Shown: positions 10,295 to 18,665, counted from the stretch's first letter. The stretch is 64,000 nt of DNA from Rhodococcus qingshengii (GCF_021025955.1 NZ_JAJNCL010000004.1:186001-250000); one strand, 5' to 3'. Numbers and translations are program-made. The notes: generated by a model from the sequence alone, not told the origin.

Positions 10295-11722
10295 TTACTT
10301 CTCGGTGACGGGAACTCGACGCCTGCGCTTGCGGACCATCGGTCGACGTAGCGAGTCCACGCGCATCAGGATTCGTGGACGACGCAGCGTCCGCGCTCCC
10401 CATTCGCCGAGGGTAACGCCCGCGGCCAGGGCGCAGCCGATACCGAAGGCCGACAGCAAGGCGGTCAAACCGATCAGTACCTGGTCGTTGAGCAGCGCGT
10501 ACAGGCCTCGGTACAGCGAAAGGCCGGGGAGCAGTGGAGTGATGCCTGCGACCGCGACAACCAGCGGAGGCGTCAGGGCGCGGCGAGCCATCAGGCCACC
10601 GGCAAGACCGACGACTGTCGCTGCGATCGCGGCCGCGATCACGGGGCCGACGTCGAGTGTCTGCACGAAGATCGACACACCACTGCCTGCCGCACCGCCC
10701 AGGAACGCCGCGGTGAGTGCACGACGCTCGGCGTAGCAGGCGAGTGCGTAGAAGACTGACGCACATGCGCCGGAGAGCATGAGGATCGGCAACTGGGTGA
10801 TGGTCGATACTTCGACGTTGATCGGTGGAAGCGTCGAACCCAGCATCCCGGTCATTCGCAACGAGATTGCGACACCCGCGATGATGCCGCCCGTCATCAT
10901 CACCACTTCGAAGAATCGCGCGACAGCTGTAATGGGGGCGCCCATGATCGCGTCCTGGACCGAGCCAACCAACGACAGCCCAGACAGCAGGACAACCACA
11001 CCGGCCGCAATGACCAGTGAGGGCCGGATGCTGATCCCCAACTGATCCTGAAAGGTATAGAGCGTGGCGGCGGGCGCAGCCGCGATGAGACCACCGACCA
11101 CTTGCTGGAAGAAGAACGGCAACCCGAACCGGTTCAGCACACGGTTGACGCGGTCGATCACCATCGTCGTCAAGAACGCGACTGTGGCAACGAGGAACCC
11201 ACCCCCCAGCAGGACTGAGACCGAAGCCGCCATCGCCGCCCAGGCCATGGTCGCGGTCCACCGGTTGTACGGGTGCGGCGCCGTCGTGATGGCTGTGAGA
11301 GCGTCGTGCGCTTGGTCCGGGGTGATCGCCTCACGGCGGATGCGACGCGTCAGACGGTCGACAGCCGCCAGTCGGGTGAAGTCCATCGACCGGTAGTGGA
11401 CGATGCGCATCGTGCTCGCCGGCGGCCGCGTCGGACCGCGATAGGCAGAGAGCACAATCGAGTTGTAGGTGACGTCGACGTCACACTGGGCAAGGCCGTA
11501 CGTCGCGGCGATGAACTGCACCTGCTCAGCGGTGTCCATGGCTGCGGTTCCGGATGCGAGGAGGACTTCGCCCACCCGAACCGCGAGGTCCAGGACCTCC
11601 GCGACGACGGCGTCGTCTGTCAGGTCGATCGGTTGAAGCGGCGCGGGAGCCGACGTGACCGTGTCGACGGTGGCTTGCCGGTTTCCCGTCAGGCGTGTGA
11701 GTACTTCGGTGAATTTCGCCAT
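10295..11722 (-). CDS. thrE: ThrE-family threonine/serine exporter
   Basis: This 475-residue protein has the two-part ThrE layout: an N-terminal domain (about 35-145) with the motif LLASGTAAMDTAEQV and a CDVDVT segment, then about ten hydrophobic stretches from residue 150 on. The family exports threonine and serine by proton-motive force in Corynebacterium. The end is very basic (runs of Arg and Lys), consistent with a cytoplasmic tail. It is convergent with mbtH across a shared terminator. I see no good ribosome site before the ATG at 11722, so the start is less certain than the family. A link to the siderophore locus is not indicated. Confidence 0.85.
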   Translation of the reverse strand: MAKFTEVLTRLTGNRQATVDTVTSAPAPLQPIDLTDDAVVAEVLDLAVRVGEVLLASGTAAMDTAEQVQFIAATYGLAQCDVDVTYNSIVLSAYRGPTRPPASTMRIVHYRSMDFTRLAAVDRLTRRIRREAITPDQAHDALTAITTAPHPYNRWTATMAWAAMAASVSVLLGGGFLVATVAFLTTMVIDRVNRVLNRFGLPFFFQQVVGGLIAAAPAATLYTFQDQLGISIRPSLVIAAGVVVLLSGLSLVGSVQDAIMGAPITAVARFFEVVMMTGGIIAGVAISLRMTGMLGSTLPPINVEVSTITQLPILMLSGACASVFYALACYAERRALTAAFLGGAAGSGVSIFVQTLDVGPVIAAAIAATVVGLAGGLMARRALTPPLVVAVAGITPLLPGLSLYRGLYALLNDQVLIGLTALLSAFGIGCALAAGVTLGEWGARTLRRPRILMRVDSLRRPMVRKRRRRVPVTEK

Positions 11723-11844
11723 CAGGGGGCGGAGTGGGAGTTGCGCATGGGGCCCACGCTATCTAACGTGACCCGGGCGCGGCCACCGTGACGGCTTGGA
11801 TATGATGGCTCCGCAAAGTCAGTCGCGGCAACGCGTCGGTCTTC

Positions 11845-11916
11845 GCCTCCTTAGCTCAGTGGTAGAGCACTCGCCTTGTAAGCGAAAGGTCGTCGGTTCA
11901 ATCCCGACAGGAGGCT
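11845..11916 (+). tRNA. tRNA-Thr (anticodon TGT)
   Basis: A full cloverleaf folds by eye: acceptor GCCTCCT with AGGAGGC, D-arm GCTC-AGTGGTAG-GAGC, anticodon loop CTTGTAA with anticodon TGT, and a GGTTCAATC T-loop. The outermost anticodon-stem pair is a C-A mismatch. The CCA end is not encoded. A TATGAT at 11801-11806 is a plausible -10 element. Confidence 0.95.
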
Positions 11917-11924
11917 CCGAAATT

Positions 11925-11958
11925 AGAGGCACTCACCGAAAATATGGTGGGTGCCTCT
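11925..11958 (+). terminator. Terminator downstream of tRNA-Thr
   Basis: A 13-base-pair stem with one wobble pair (AGAGGCACTCACC with GGTGGGTGCCTCT) and an 8-base AT-rich loop starts nine bases after the tRNA. Confidence 0.75.
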
Positions 11959-12005
11959 GTGTTTGCTCAGGTGCTGTGTTTGCTCAGGTGCTGTGTTTGC
12001 CAGGT
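11958..12005. repeat. 17-bp tandem repeat, about 2.8 copies
   Basis: The unit TGTGTTTGCTCAGGTGC occurs at 11958-11974 and 11975-11991. A shortened copy follows (11992-12005, one T lost). It lies between the tRNA terminator and the 3' end of the GAF-ANTAR gene. No function is evident; slippage is the simplest origin. Confidence 0.8.
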
Positions 12006-12025
12006 CTCTCGGCCGCCTGACAGGT

Positions 12026-12838
12026 TCAGTTGGTCTCAGGCTTGTTCGAAGCCTGGCGCGGGTCGATCACGCCGTCGATGTACTGCTGGGCAATTACTCG
12101 CAGTTTGACATTGCTGCGCTGCGAGTCCTGGATGAGGATGCGGAAGGCGCCGTCGGCGTCGACGCGGTGGGTGCCCATGATGATGCCTTTGGCTTGTTCG
12201 ATGACGCCTCTCGATTCGAGTGCACGCTCGAGGTCCATCGCGTGTTTTCTGGCGATGTCGAGGCGCTGCGAGCTGTGCAGCGCGTAGGCCGAGGTGACCG
12301 CGAACAGTTGGAGCAATGCCACGTCTGCGCCGGTGAAACCCCGGAGGTCGTGACTGTAGAGATTGAGGGTCCCCAGCGGGCGATCTCTACCGGGTAACGG
12401 CATCGACAAGAAACTGACGGCACCGACTACCTTTGCCGCGCTTGCGAATTGAGGCCACCGGCTGTGGGCTTCGCTGGCATGTGCACGGACAACCGTGCCC
12501 GTGCGTGACGACGTCACGCACGGTCCGTAGTCCAGTCGGAATTGAATTGAGTCGACGGTGCGAACAAGTTGGTGGGTGGCGGCCACGGTTCGGAACGTCG
12601 CATCCGAACCGCCGATGGTAATTCCGGCCATGTCGGCGTCGGCGATGAGGTCGACGGCGTGTTTGCAGACCTGTTCGAGGAATTGCTCTGCCTGGGCATG
12701 TGGATCGAGGTGCGCATAGAGCGATTGAAAGGCGTCCGAGGCGGCGTCCAGGCTGTCCTGCGACGCGGAATTTCGGCCCCCGGTGGGGCCGCGGTGTTCT
12801 GCTCTGGCAATGCGCGGCGCCGTCATTGTCTCAACCAC
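12026..12838 (-). CDS. GAF and ANTAR domain RNA-binding antiterminator-type regulator
   Basis: This 270-residue protein has a GAF sensor domain at about 45-190 and a C-terminal ANTAR domain at about 200-262. The ANTAR part shows the ESRGVIEQAKGIIMG helix and the later RVIAQQYID helix. ANTAR domains bind paired hexanucleotide RNA hairpins and prevent transcription termination. The GAF ligand is unknown; this arrangement is common in mycobacteria and rhodococci. It stands alone. Starts at the ATG at 12838 or at 12826 are both possible. Confidence 0.88.
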   Translation of the reverse strand: MVETMTAPRIARAEHRGPTGGRNSASQDSLDAASDAFQSLYAHLDPHAQAEQFLEQVCKHAVDLIADADMAGITIGGSDATFRTVAATHQLVRTVDSIQFRLDYGPCVTSSRTGTVVRAHASEAHSRWPQFASAAKVVGAVSFLSMPLPGRDRPLGTLNLYSHDLRGFTGADVALLQLFAVTSAYALHSSQRLDIARKHAMDLERALESRGVIEQAKGIIMGTHRVDADGAFRILIQDSQRSNVKLRVIAQQYIDGVIDPRQASNKPETN

Positions 12839-13167
12839 CCTTCCCCATCACGTCGCAGGCATGTCCGATTCGTCTCATTGTTGCACCGGACTAACTGTTG
12901 TGCACTCTGTTTCGGTGGACAAGTGTCTGATGGGCCGGACGGTTATGCGGGGTGGGCTACGTATGCCCAATCGTGATGTTTGATTCGGCCATCAGTGGGT
13001 AGTGTGCCAAATTCGGAATTATGTTGTGCTGCAACAGTTAACGTGAAAACTGCGACCGAGGTACAAGTTTTCTCCGCAATGGCGCGCAGGTCGCGAACTT
13101 GGCCTATTGTCAGCGCCAGCGCACAATCTTGTACGCGTAACCCGTAGACAGTGAAGGGGATACGACG
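12839..13167. other. 329-bp intergenic region
   Basis: This gap between the GAF-ANTAR gene (leftward) and the 36-residue ORF (rightward) must hold promoters for both. I see one candidate stress-type promoter at 12978-13002 and no RNA gene or longer ORF with coding character. Confidence 0.6.
12978..13002 (+). promoter_or_regulatory. Candidate sigmaB/sigmaF-type promoter
   Basis: GTTT (12978-12981), 15 bases, then GGGTAG (12997-13002) resembles the actinobacterial general-stress promoter GTTT-N15-17-GGGTAT. It points toward the small ORF at 13168, which would have a leader of roughly 155 bases. Confidence 0.4.
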
Positions 13168-13278
13168 ATGAATGGACTGATCGCGGCTCTGAACAGTGGC
13201 ATGACGGTCGGCTTGGCCAACACGATCCTGACTTTCGGCGGAATCATCATCAATCTCAATATCGTGATCAACAACTGA
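13168..13278 (+). CDS. Small hydrophobic peptide, 36 residues, unknown
   Basis: A short ORF starts with ATG behind a good ribosome site (GAAGGGG, 7 bases before the ATG) and ends in TGA. The product begins MNGLIAALN and ends in an Ile/Asn-rich stretch (GGIIINLNIVINN). It has one hydrophobic segment, almost no charge and no cysteine. It could be a membrane-associated micropeptide. It is below usual gene-finder thresholds. Evidence is the ribosome site, clean ORF and possible stress promoter; family unknown. Confidence 0.45.
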   Translation: MNGLIAALNSGMTVGLANTILTFGGIIINLNIVINN

Positions 13279-13304
13279 CCGCGTAATCGGCGAGTAACCG
13301 TTTG

Positions 13305-14120
13305 TTATGCCGATTCGATCGGAAGGTCCGGCCCTGGGCGATCGCTTCGGCTCTTGAGCCATCGATTGGGAAGCTTGCCGGCCAGTTCTCCGAGCGGACC
13401 GACTGCAGCACTGAGGATTCCGACTGTTTCCTGAAGTACCTCGATGCTCGCGCTCATACGCTCGAGGTTGGGAGCCAGCGAAGTCAAGGTGTCGGACAGT
13501 GCAACGATCTGGTCAAGCGGGCCGCCTTCGGCGATGAGCCGTTCGAAGGCACCGTTCTCCGCCAAGAGTGTTTCGAGGATGCCGTTCTCGGCCAGTGCGC
13601 GATCGATGACGCCGTCCTTGGCAGTCAGGCGTTCGACGGCACCGTCCTGTGCTGTCAGGCGCTCCAGTGGGCCGTCCTCGGCCATCATTCGGTCGAGGAG
13701 TCCGTCCGGGGCGAGCAACCGCTCCAAAGCGCCGTTCTCGGCGAGCACTCGATCCAACGGTCCGCCCGGGGCTAGAAGTCTTTCGAGTGGTCCGCCGGGA
13801 GCGAGTAGTCGTTCGAGTGTGCCGTCGGGTGCAGTCAGTTTGTCGACCGGACCGCCAGGTGAGAGCAGTCGGTCGAGCGGCCCACCGGGGGCCAAGGCCT
13901 GGCCGATGGGCCGATCGTCTGCAGTCAGCGATGACAACTGCTGGATCATCTGCATGGGTCCGCGGGGGCTTGCCAGGGTGGCAGCGCCCGCCGTGACGGC
14001 ACCGGTATTACTGACGGCGATACGAACTGTCGTCACCGTCAGCTCGGCGATCCCCAAACTGATCTCTGCGGCTGCAATGCCCGCACGTAGGGGGAGCGTG
14101 AGCATCTCCAGCAGTTTCAT
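13305..14120 (-). CDS. Decapeptide-repeat protein, function unknown
   Basis: This 271-residue protein has three parts. The N-terminal amphipathic/hydrophobic region (1-60) has no clear signal peptide. A repeat region at about 72-207 follows, and then a C-terminal helical segment. The repeat has an exact 10-residue period: a glycine recurs at 80, 90, 100 and on to 200, in units like LERLLAPGGP, LDRVLAENGA and VERLTAKDGV. That gives about thirteen copies with hydrophobic, acidic and Arg positions conserved. I do not recognise a named family. The pattern suggests a regular solenoid or an amphipathic lipid- or polymer-surface-binding stretch, which is inference. It converges with the 36-residue ORF, with 26 bases between their stop codons. 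Confidence 0.8.
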   Translation of the reverse strand: MKLLEMLTLPLRAGIAAAEISLGIAELTVTTVRIAVSNTGAVTAGAATLASPRGPMQMIQQLSSLTADDRPIGQALAPGGPLDRLLSPGGPVDKLTAPDGTLERLLAPGGPLERLLAPGGPLDRVLAENGALERLLAPDGLLDRMMAEDGPLERLTAQDGAVERLTAKDGVIDRALAENGILETLLAENGAFERLIAEGGPLDQIVALSDTLTSLAPNLERMSASIEVLQETVGILSAAVGPLGELAGKLPNRWLKSRSDRPGPDLPIESA

Positions 14121-14167
14121 GCGTTAACTGTAACCGGTAACACACAAACACCCACCTGGATCGCCGG

Positions 14168-14482
14168 TCAGTGGAGGACCTTCAGGCCGACGACACAACC
14201 GACGATTCCCAGGATCAGCAGAATCTTGACGATCGACGTGGACTCCGCGCCGGTGACCATCGCATATCCGACGGTCAGGGCGGCGCCGATGCCGACCCAG
14301 ACCGCGTACGCAGTCCCGATGGGAAGGGTGCGCATTGCATACGCGAGGCCCGCCATACTGACGATCAGACCGAGGATGAAGACGACGGTGGGGGACATTT
14401 TGCTGAATCCGTCGGACTTACCGAGTGCGGTAGCCCAGACAGCTTCGAATAGTCCGGAAATGACGAGCACGATCCATGCCAT
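14168..14482 (-). CDS. sugE: Small multidrug resistance family, Gdx/SugE guanidinium exporter
   Basis: This 104-residue, four-helix protein of the SMR family starts MAWIVLVISGLFEAVWA with the essential Glu13. It shows the Gdx-type features ATALGKSDGF and LPIGTAYAVWVGIGA. Gdx proteins export guanidinium in exchange for protons as dual-topology dimers. A longer frame reaches 14557, but it would run through a guanidine riboswitch. The start at 14482 has GGGAG about 10 bases upstream, just after the riboswitch. The riboswitch makes the guanidinium assignment much stronger than the protein sequence alone. Confidence 0.92.
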   Translation of the reverse strand: MAWIVLVISGLFEAVWATALGKSDGFSKMSPTVVFILGLIVSMAGLAYAMRTLPIGTAYAVWVGIGAALTVGYAMVTGAESTSIVKILLILGIVGCVVGLKVLH

Positions 14483-14498
14483 GGTGAACAACTCCCAA

Positions 14499-14540
14499 GG
14501 CACCGTCTTTTCGCTGGCCGGGTACGGTGCGCTCGTCCGG
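14499..14540 (-). ncRNA. Guanidine-III (ykkC-III) riboswitch
   Basis: Read on the minus strand, the segment begins CCGGACGAG and continues CACCGUACCCGG, a short linker, then AAAAGACGGUGCC. This matches the compact guanidine-III pseudoknot (I compared it with the Thermobifida fusca example from memory). The stem GCACCGU/ACGGUGC is perfect, and the 5' CCGG can pair with CCGG inside its loop. It ends 16 bases before the Gdx ATG, directly ahead of the Shine-Dalgarno sequence. Control at translation initiation is therefore likely: guanidine would expose the ribosome site. Confidence 0.9.
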
Positions 14541-14605
14541 ATGTCGTCGTTGACCAACCAACCATAGCAACAGAATTCTGCGCTACGACCTGATCAGGTG
14601 GCGAT

Positions 14606-15892
14606 TTAGGTCACCGCCGCCGGTCGAACCCGCTTCAGATGGATGCTCGTCATGGCCACCACGATCGTCGCCGTTGCAGCGAGAACAGCCATAGGAATCG
14701 GCGTATTCACCGTGACAGGGCCGTGTTCGACGAGTGGACCGTTCGACCACCCGAATTCCTGCGCGGTCGGCTCCAAGAAGGTCGCTGAAACCGAGAACAG
14801 CGTAAGACTGAAGGGCAGTACCGCCCCGCTCGAGACTGCCCCGACGGCAACAGGCAGGCAAGACGTGACGGCCAGTCCCAACGCCAGCGGTAGAACAACG
14901 ACGTACGAAAGCTTGGTCAGGGGGCTGTTTGACAATCCTGATAGTGCGGTCACGCCAAGGAGTCCCAGTCCGAGTTGGGGCATCGGTCTTTTCCAGCCGA
15001 CCACGACGCCGAGTGCCAAGGCAGCAGCGCCCGCGAGCACCGCCCAAGTCCAGTCGGAGGAAAATCGGGTCGTGCAGACCGAAACCGCGCTGACTGCCAG
15101 TCCGACGAGTATGAAACGGCCGTCGTGTGGCGACGAGCGCCAAGCCAGCGCGACCGTTACGGCAACCGCGATCACCACTGCAGTCACCCAGGACCCATGT
15201 GATGTCGACGTCGAGCCCAACCCCACGTAGAGAGCCGTGAATGACAGGGGCAGAACAACTCCCAGCGTCACCAGGCGCGTATCGACATCGCCCGGCTCCT
15301 GATTTGGCCGTGCGACTGAAGCGACTCCGCCCACGAGAAGAGTTGCAGCGAGCAGAATCCAGACGGGAACCGTGGATGGTACGGGGTAGGCATCGCCTGG
15401 AAGGGTGAGTGACCATCGGGCGACGCGATCGCGCCACAAGTCCGCGGCGCCGAAGTACAGGGTCGTCGTGACCACCCCGAGTGCGAGAGCGATTTGTGCT
15501 CCGCGGTGCCCCTTCGTCGGAAATGCCGCCGCCGCGAGGAAAGCGCCGGCCCCGATTGCATTCAGAGTCACCGACATTTGGGCGGAGATCGAAACGAATG
15601 TTGGTAGCGCGATGGCGAGGGCGCCAACTGCAGCGAAGACACTCGCGAATCCGCCACGTCCCCAGCGATGCAGTAGCGCAACGCCGACCGCCGCAACCAC
15701 CGCGGCGGTTGCTCCCGCCCACTGCGGCGTGATCACCACCGAGGTGAGGCCGTCGTCGGAGAATGAGAAGTCGTCGACTCTTGACTCGGCCACTGCGTAC
15801 GCAGCGACCACACCGCCGACCAGCGCAGACGACACGGGGCCGTAAAGCCGAACCCATTGAACGTGGCTACGTTGCTGCATCATTGGTCGCAT
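14606..15892 (-). CDS. Multi-pass membrane protein, unknown function
   Basis: This 428-residue, strongly hydrophobic protein has roughly 11-13 predicted membrane segments rich in Ala, Val, Leu and Gly. Hydrophilic loops are short, and I can see no catalytic or transport signature. The other same-strand frame over this region (14583-15857) is Arg/Gly/Ser-rich and not credible. The start overlaps the end of the next upstream gene by 26 bases, so the two may be coupled. ATG codons at 15892, 15883 and 15880 are alternatives. Confidence 0.7.
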   Translation of the reverse strand: MRPMMQQRSHVQWVRLYGPVSSALVGGVVAAYAVAESRVDDFSFSDDGLTSVVITPQWAGATAAVVAAVGVALLHRWGRGGFASVFAAVGALAIALPTFVSISAQMSVTLNAIGAGAFLAAAAFPTKGHRGAQIALALGVVTTTLYFGAADLWRDRVARWSLTLPGDAYPVPSTVPVWILLAATLLVGGVASVARPNQEPGDVDTRLVTLGVVLPLSFTALYVGLGSTSTSHGSWVTAVVIAVAVTVALAWRSSPHDGRFILVGLAVSAVSVCTTRFSSDWTWAVLAGAAALALGVVVGWKRPMPQLGLGLLGVTALSGLSNSPLTKLSYVVVLPLALGLAVTSCLPVAVGAVSSGAVLPFSLTLFSVSATFLEPTAQEFGWSNGPLVEHGPVTVNTPIPMAVLAATATIVVAMTSIHLKRVRPAAVT

Positions 15893-16367
15893 TTTCGCAC
15901 AACTCTCCGATGCGACTGACCGTCACATCGCCGTGCGGATCCATCCAAACCGGCTCTCCATCATGAAGTCGAGGAATTAGCAGATGGCGTCCTCGACTGG
16001 GCCACTGGACGAAGTCGTAGCCAGCCAAATTTGTCTGAACTGTGTCGGCAACCCACACCGTGGCCTCTGCGAATGAAGTATTCATCGACAGAGCATCGAA
16101 GTAGCTGAATCCGCTGATGTCACGTGCGCCCTGCCAGCCGATCGTGACGTTGTAGTCGCTGTTGATCGAAAATTCCCAGATCAGACGATCGACAACAACT
16201 TCAGGTCCGAATCGCAGGCAGCGCAGATCTTGGGCAACAGCCGCGAGGGCTTGTGCCCAAGACTCCGGCGGCATGAAGCCGGGACCCTCTCCGGGATCGG
16301 AGTTATTGGTGAACAGAGGAATACGCCACGTCAAGCAGTCCCTGTTCCACGATGGAGGTAGTGACAT
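15867..16367 (-). CDS. Hypothetical protein, 166 residues
   Basis: I start it at the ATG giving MSLPPSWNRD; the frame continues to 16397. It is soluble and rich in Trp and acidic residues, with segments such as VDRLIWEFSINSDYN and a C-terminal WMDPHGDVTVSRIGELC. No family was recognised. It is divergent from phoP (120 bases between starts) and overlaps the membrane-protein gene downstream. Confidence 0.6.
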   Translation of the reverse strand: MSLPPSWNRDCLTWRIPLFTNNSDPGEGPGFMPPESWAQALAAVAQDLRCLRFGPEVVVDRLIWEFSINSDYNVTIGWQGARDISGFSYFDALSMNTSFAEATVWVADTVQTNLAGYDFVQWPSRGRHLLIPRLHDGEPVWMDPHGDVTVSRIGELCENATNDAAT

Positions 16368-16486
16368 GCCGCTTCCTTCCGGTTCGTGGACCTGCATCCC
16401 AGCTTTTCACCTGCACCCGGGCGTTCACAGGAAGCTCCCAGGGAACGTACAGCGAGAATCCAGTGGCAGGGGAGAAGATAGTTCTC

Positions 16487-17194
16487 GTGACCGACAAGAC
16501 CCCTGAAGCCCGCATCCTCGTCGTCGACGACGAACCCACCATCGTGGAGTTGCTCTCTGTGAGCCTCCGGTTCCAGGGCTTCGAGGTGGCAACTGCATCG
16601 AGCGGTGCCCAAGGCATGGACGTCGCACGGACCTTCCGCCCTGACGCAATCGTTCTCGACGTCATGATGCCCGGGATGGACGGGTTCGGTCTGCTCCGAC
16701 GCCTCCGCGCCGACGGTGTTGACGCGCCGGTCCTGTTTCTGACCGCGAAGGATTCGCTCGACGACAAGATCAGCGGCCTGACGCTCGGCGCGGACGACTA
16801 CGTGACCAAGCCGTTCAGCCTCGAAGAGGTCGTGACGAGGTTGCGGGTCATCCTGCGCCGCGCCGGCCGCGGTGTCGCGCCGGAGCAGTCGCCGCGGGTG
16901 AAGTTCGCCGACATCGAACTCGACGACGACACTCGCGAGGTCTGGAAGAAGGGCGAATTGGTTGCGCTCTCGCCCACCGAGTTCACATTGCTCCGATACT
17001 TCATGGTCAACGCCGGGACGGTTCTCAGTAAGCCTCGGATTCTCGACCATGTCTGGAACTACGACTTCGGTGGGGAGGTCGGAGTTGTCGAGTCCTACGT
17101 GTCGTACCTGCGTCGCAAGGTGGATACGGGGGAGACGCCGCTGATTCACACGTTGCGTGGGGTCGGCTACGTGATGCGTGAACCGCGGCAATGA
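16487..17194 (+). CDS. phoP: PhoP response regulator (OmpR family)
   Basis: This 235-residue regulator has a receiver domain with acidic pair D14/D15, phospho-acceptor D58 (VLDVMMPG), T86 and K108 (KPF). A winged-helix OmpR-type DNA-binding domain follows (about 135-230). The text is close to M. tuberculosis PhoP as I know it (ELLSVSL.FQGFEV, GVGYV.REPR). Start: GTG at 16487 with GGGGAGAAG 10 bases upstream; the frame is open to 16352. It overlaps phoR by ATGA. In mycobacteria PhoPR governs lipid synthesis, pH response and virulence-associated secretion; the regulon here is not known. Confidence 0.93.
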   Translation: MTDKTPEARILVVDDEPTIVELLSVSLRFQGFEVATASSGAQGMDVARTFRPDAIVLDVMMPGMDGFGLLRRLRADGVDAPVLFLTAKDSLDDKISGLTLGADDYVTKPFSLEEVVTRLRVILRRAGRGVAPEQSPRVKFADIELDDDTREVWKKGELVALSPTEFTLLRYFMVNAGTVLSKPRILDHVWNYDFGGEVGVVESYVSYLRRKVDTGETPLIHTLRGVGYVMREPRQ

Positions 17195-18642
17195 TCGCCG
17201 CCGCGGAAAACGAGCAACTGCCGAAAAGAGGTCGTTTCCGTCTCCATTCACTGCCGCTGCGCTTCACCCTGGTTGCGGCCTTGCTGGTGTTGGCGGCGCT
17301 TGGTTTGTTGGCGTCGGGCGTAGCGGTCACTTCGGCGCTCGAGAATTCGCTGACCCAGCGAACCGACAAAACGCTGTACGAGGCGGTCGACGGTTGGGCA
17401 AAGCCGCACACCAGAGATCTACAGCCGCCCAGTGACGTCGGCCCGGGCACCCGCCCACCCAGCCCCTTCTTCGTTCGGACAGTGACCCCGGACGGGCGGG
17501 TGATCGTCCTGAACGACAAGTCGACGACCACCGAACCCGACCTGTCGAAAGATTTCACCGGCGGCCCGATCACCGTCGGATCGAGCGATGGTTCGGACGT
17601 GAACTGGCGAGTGCTCACGACGGTCCGCGACGGCACGACGACGACTATCGGTGTGCGACTGACGGATAACGAGCAGACCGTCGACGACTTGGTCGGTCTG
17701 CAACTCGGTATCGGTCTGGTTGTCCTGATAATCCTCGGCGGCGGAGCGTATTTCGTGGTTCGTCGGAGCCTGCGTCCCCTGGTCGAGGTGGAGGAAACCG
17801 CCGCTGCCATTGCCGCCGGCGACCTTCATCGACGAGTTCCGGAGCGTGACGACCGCACCGAAGTCGGCCGATTGTCGGTGGCACTCAACGGAATGCTCGC
17901 GCAGATTCAACACGCATTTGCCGCGACCGAGGCTTCGGAGGAATCAGCACGGCGTTCCGAGGAGAAGATGCGTAGATTTGTCGGCGACGCGAGCCACGAG
18001 TTGCGCACTCCCTTGACGACTATCCGCGGATTTGCCGAGTTGTATCGCCAAGGGGCGATGACGGATACGGAAACGCTGATGAACCGGATCGAGGGCGAGG
18101 CGTCGAGGATGGGCCTTCTGGTCGAGGACCTACTCATGCTGGCCAGACTCGACGAACAGCGACCGCTCGAGAACAAGCCGGTGGATCTGCTTGCAGTTGC
18201 GGCAGATTCGGTGCAGGCGGCGCGAGCGATCGCACCGGATCGAACCGTCAAACTTCAGATGACCGGCGGCCCAGGGTTACCCGAGGTGCACGGCGACGAG
18301 GCCAGACTGCGTCAGGTAGTCGCCAATCTGGTGGGCAACGCGATCAAACACACGCCGCCGGATGCACAGGTCACAGTTCGCGTCGGTACGACCGAGAACT
18401 CCGCGGTGGTCGAGGTTTCGGATACCGGTCAGGGTTTGAGTGAAGAGGATGCCGCGCGGATCTTCGAGCGTTTCTACCGCGCCGACACCTCTCGCACCCG
18501 TGAGACCGGGGGCGCCGGTCTCGGCCTGTCCATTGTTTCGGCTTTGGTTGCCGCGCACGACGGAACCGTCAGCGTCGAGACGTCCCTCGGGCAGGGGACG
18601 ACGTTCCGCGTCGAATTGCCGCGTGACCCGAAGGACGACTGA
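17191..18642 (+). CDS. phoR: PhoR sensor histidine kinase
   Basis: This 483-residue kinase has TM1 at about 27-49, a periplasmic sensor loop of about 120 residues, and TM2 at about 170-191. HAMP (about 192-245), HisKA with phospho-acceptor H269 (DASHELRTPL) and a HATPase domain with N, G1 and G2 boxes (GNAIKH, DTGQGL, GGAGLGLSIV) follow. It is coupled to phoP by a 4-base overlap. A weak inverted repeat at 18639-18669 lies over its stop and the stop of the convergent gene. Confidence 0.93.
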   Translation: MIAAAENEQLPKRGRFRLHSLPLRFTLVAALLVLAALGLLASGVAVTSALENSLTQRTDKTLYEAVDGWAKPHTRDLQPPSDVGPGTRPPSPFFVRTVTPDGRVIVLNDKSTTTEPDLSKDFTGGPITVGSSDGSDVNWRVLTTVRDGTTTTIGVRLTDNEQTVDDLVGLQLGIGLVVLIILGGGAYFVVRRSLRPLVEVEETAAAIAAGDLHRRVPERDDRTEVGRLSVALNGMLAQIQHAFAATEASEESARRSEEKMRRFVGDASHELRTPLTTIRGFAELYRQGAMTDTETLMNRIEGEASRMGLLVEDLLMLARLDEQRPLENKPVDLLAVAADSVQAARAIAPDRTVKLQMTGGPGLPEVHGDEARLRQVVANLVGNAIKHTPPDAQVTVRVGTTENSAVVEVSDTGQGLSEEDAARIFERFYRADTSRTRETGGAGLGLSIVSALVAAHDGTVSVETSLGQGTTFRVELPRDPKDD

Positions 18643-18665
18643 GGCCGGATTACCGCACCGGTTTC

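Noticed and set aside
13390-13905. A 30-bp periodic pattern resembling a CRISPR-like or satellite array
   Set aside because: It is the coding sequence of the decapeptide-repeat protein; units vary at the DNA level and have no spacers.
14583-15857. A same-strand alternative frame of 424 codons over the membrane protein gene
   Set aside because: Arg/Gly/Ser-rich text with no hydrophobic pattern; the 428-residue frame gives regular membrane helices.
16398-16486. TCAC-containing repeats before phoP as a possible PhoP autoregulatory site
   Set aside because: The two TCAC units are 18 bases apart, not the 11-base direct-repeat period I know for mycobacterial PhoP sites.
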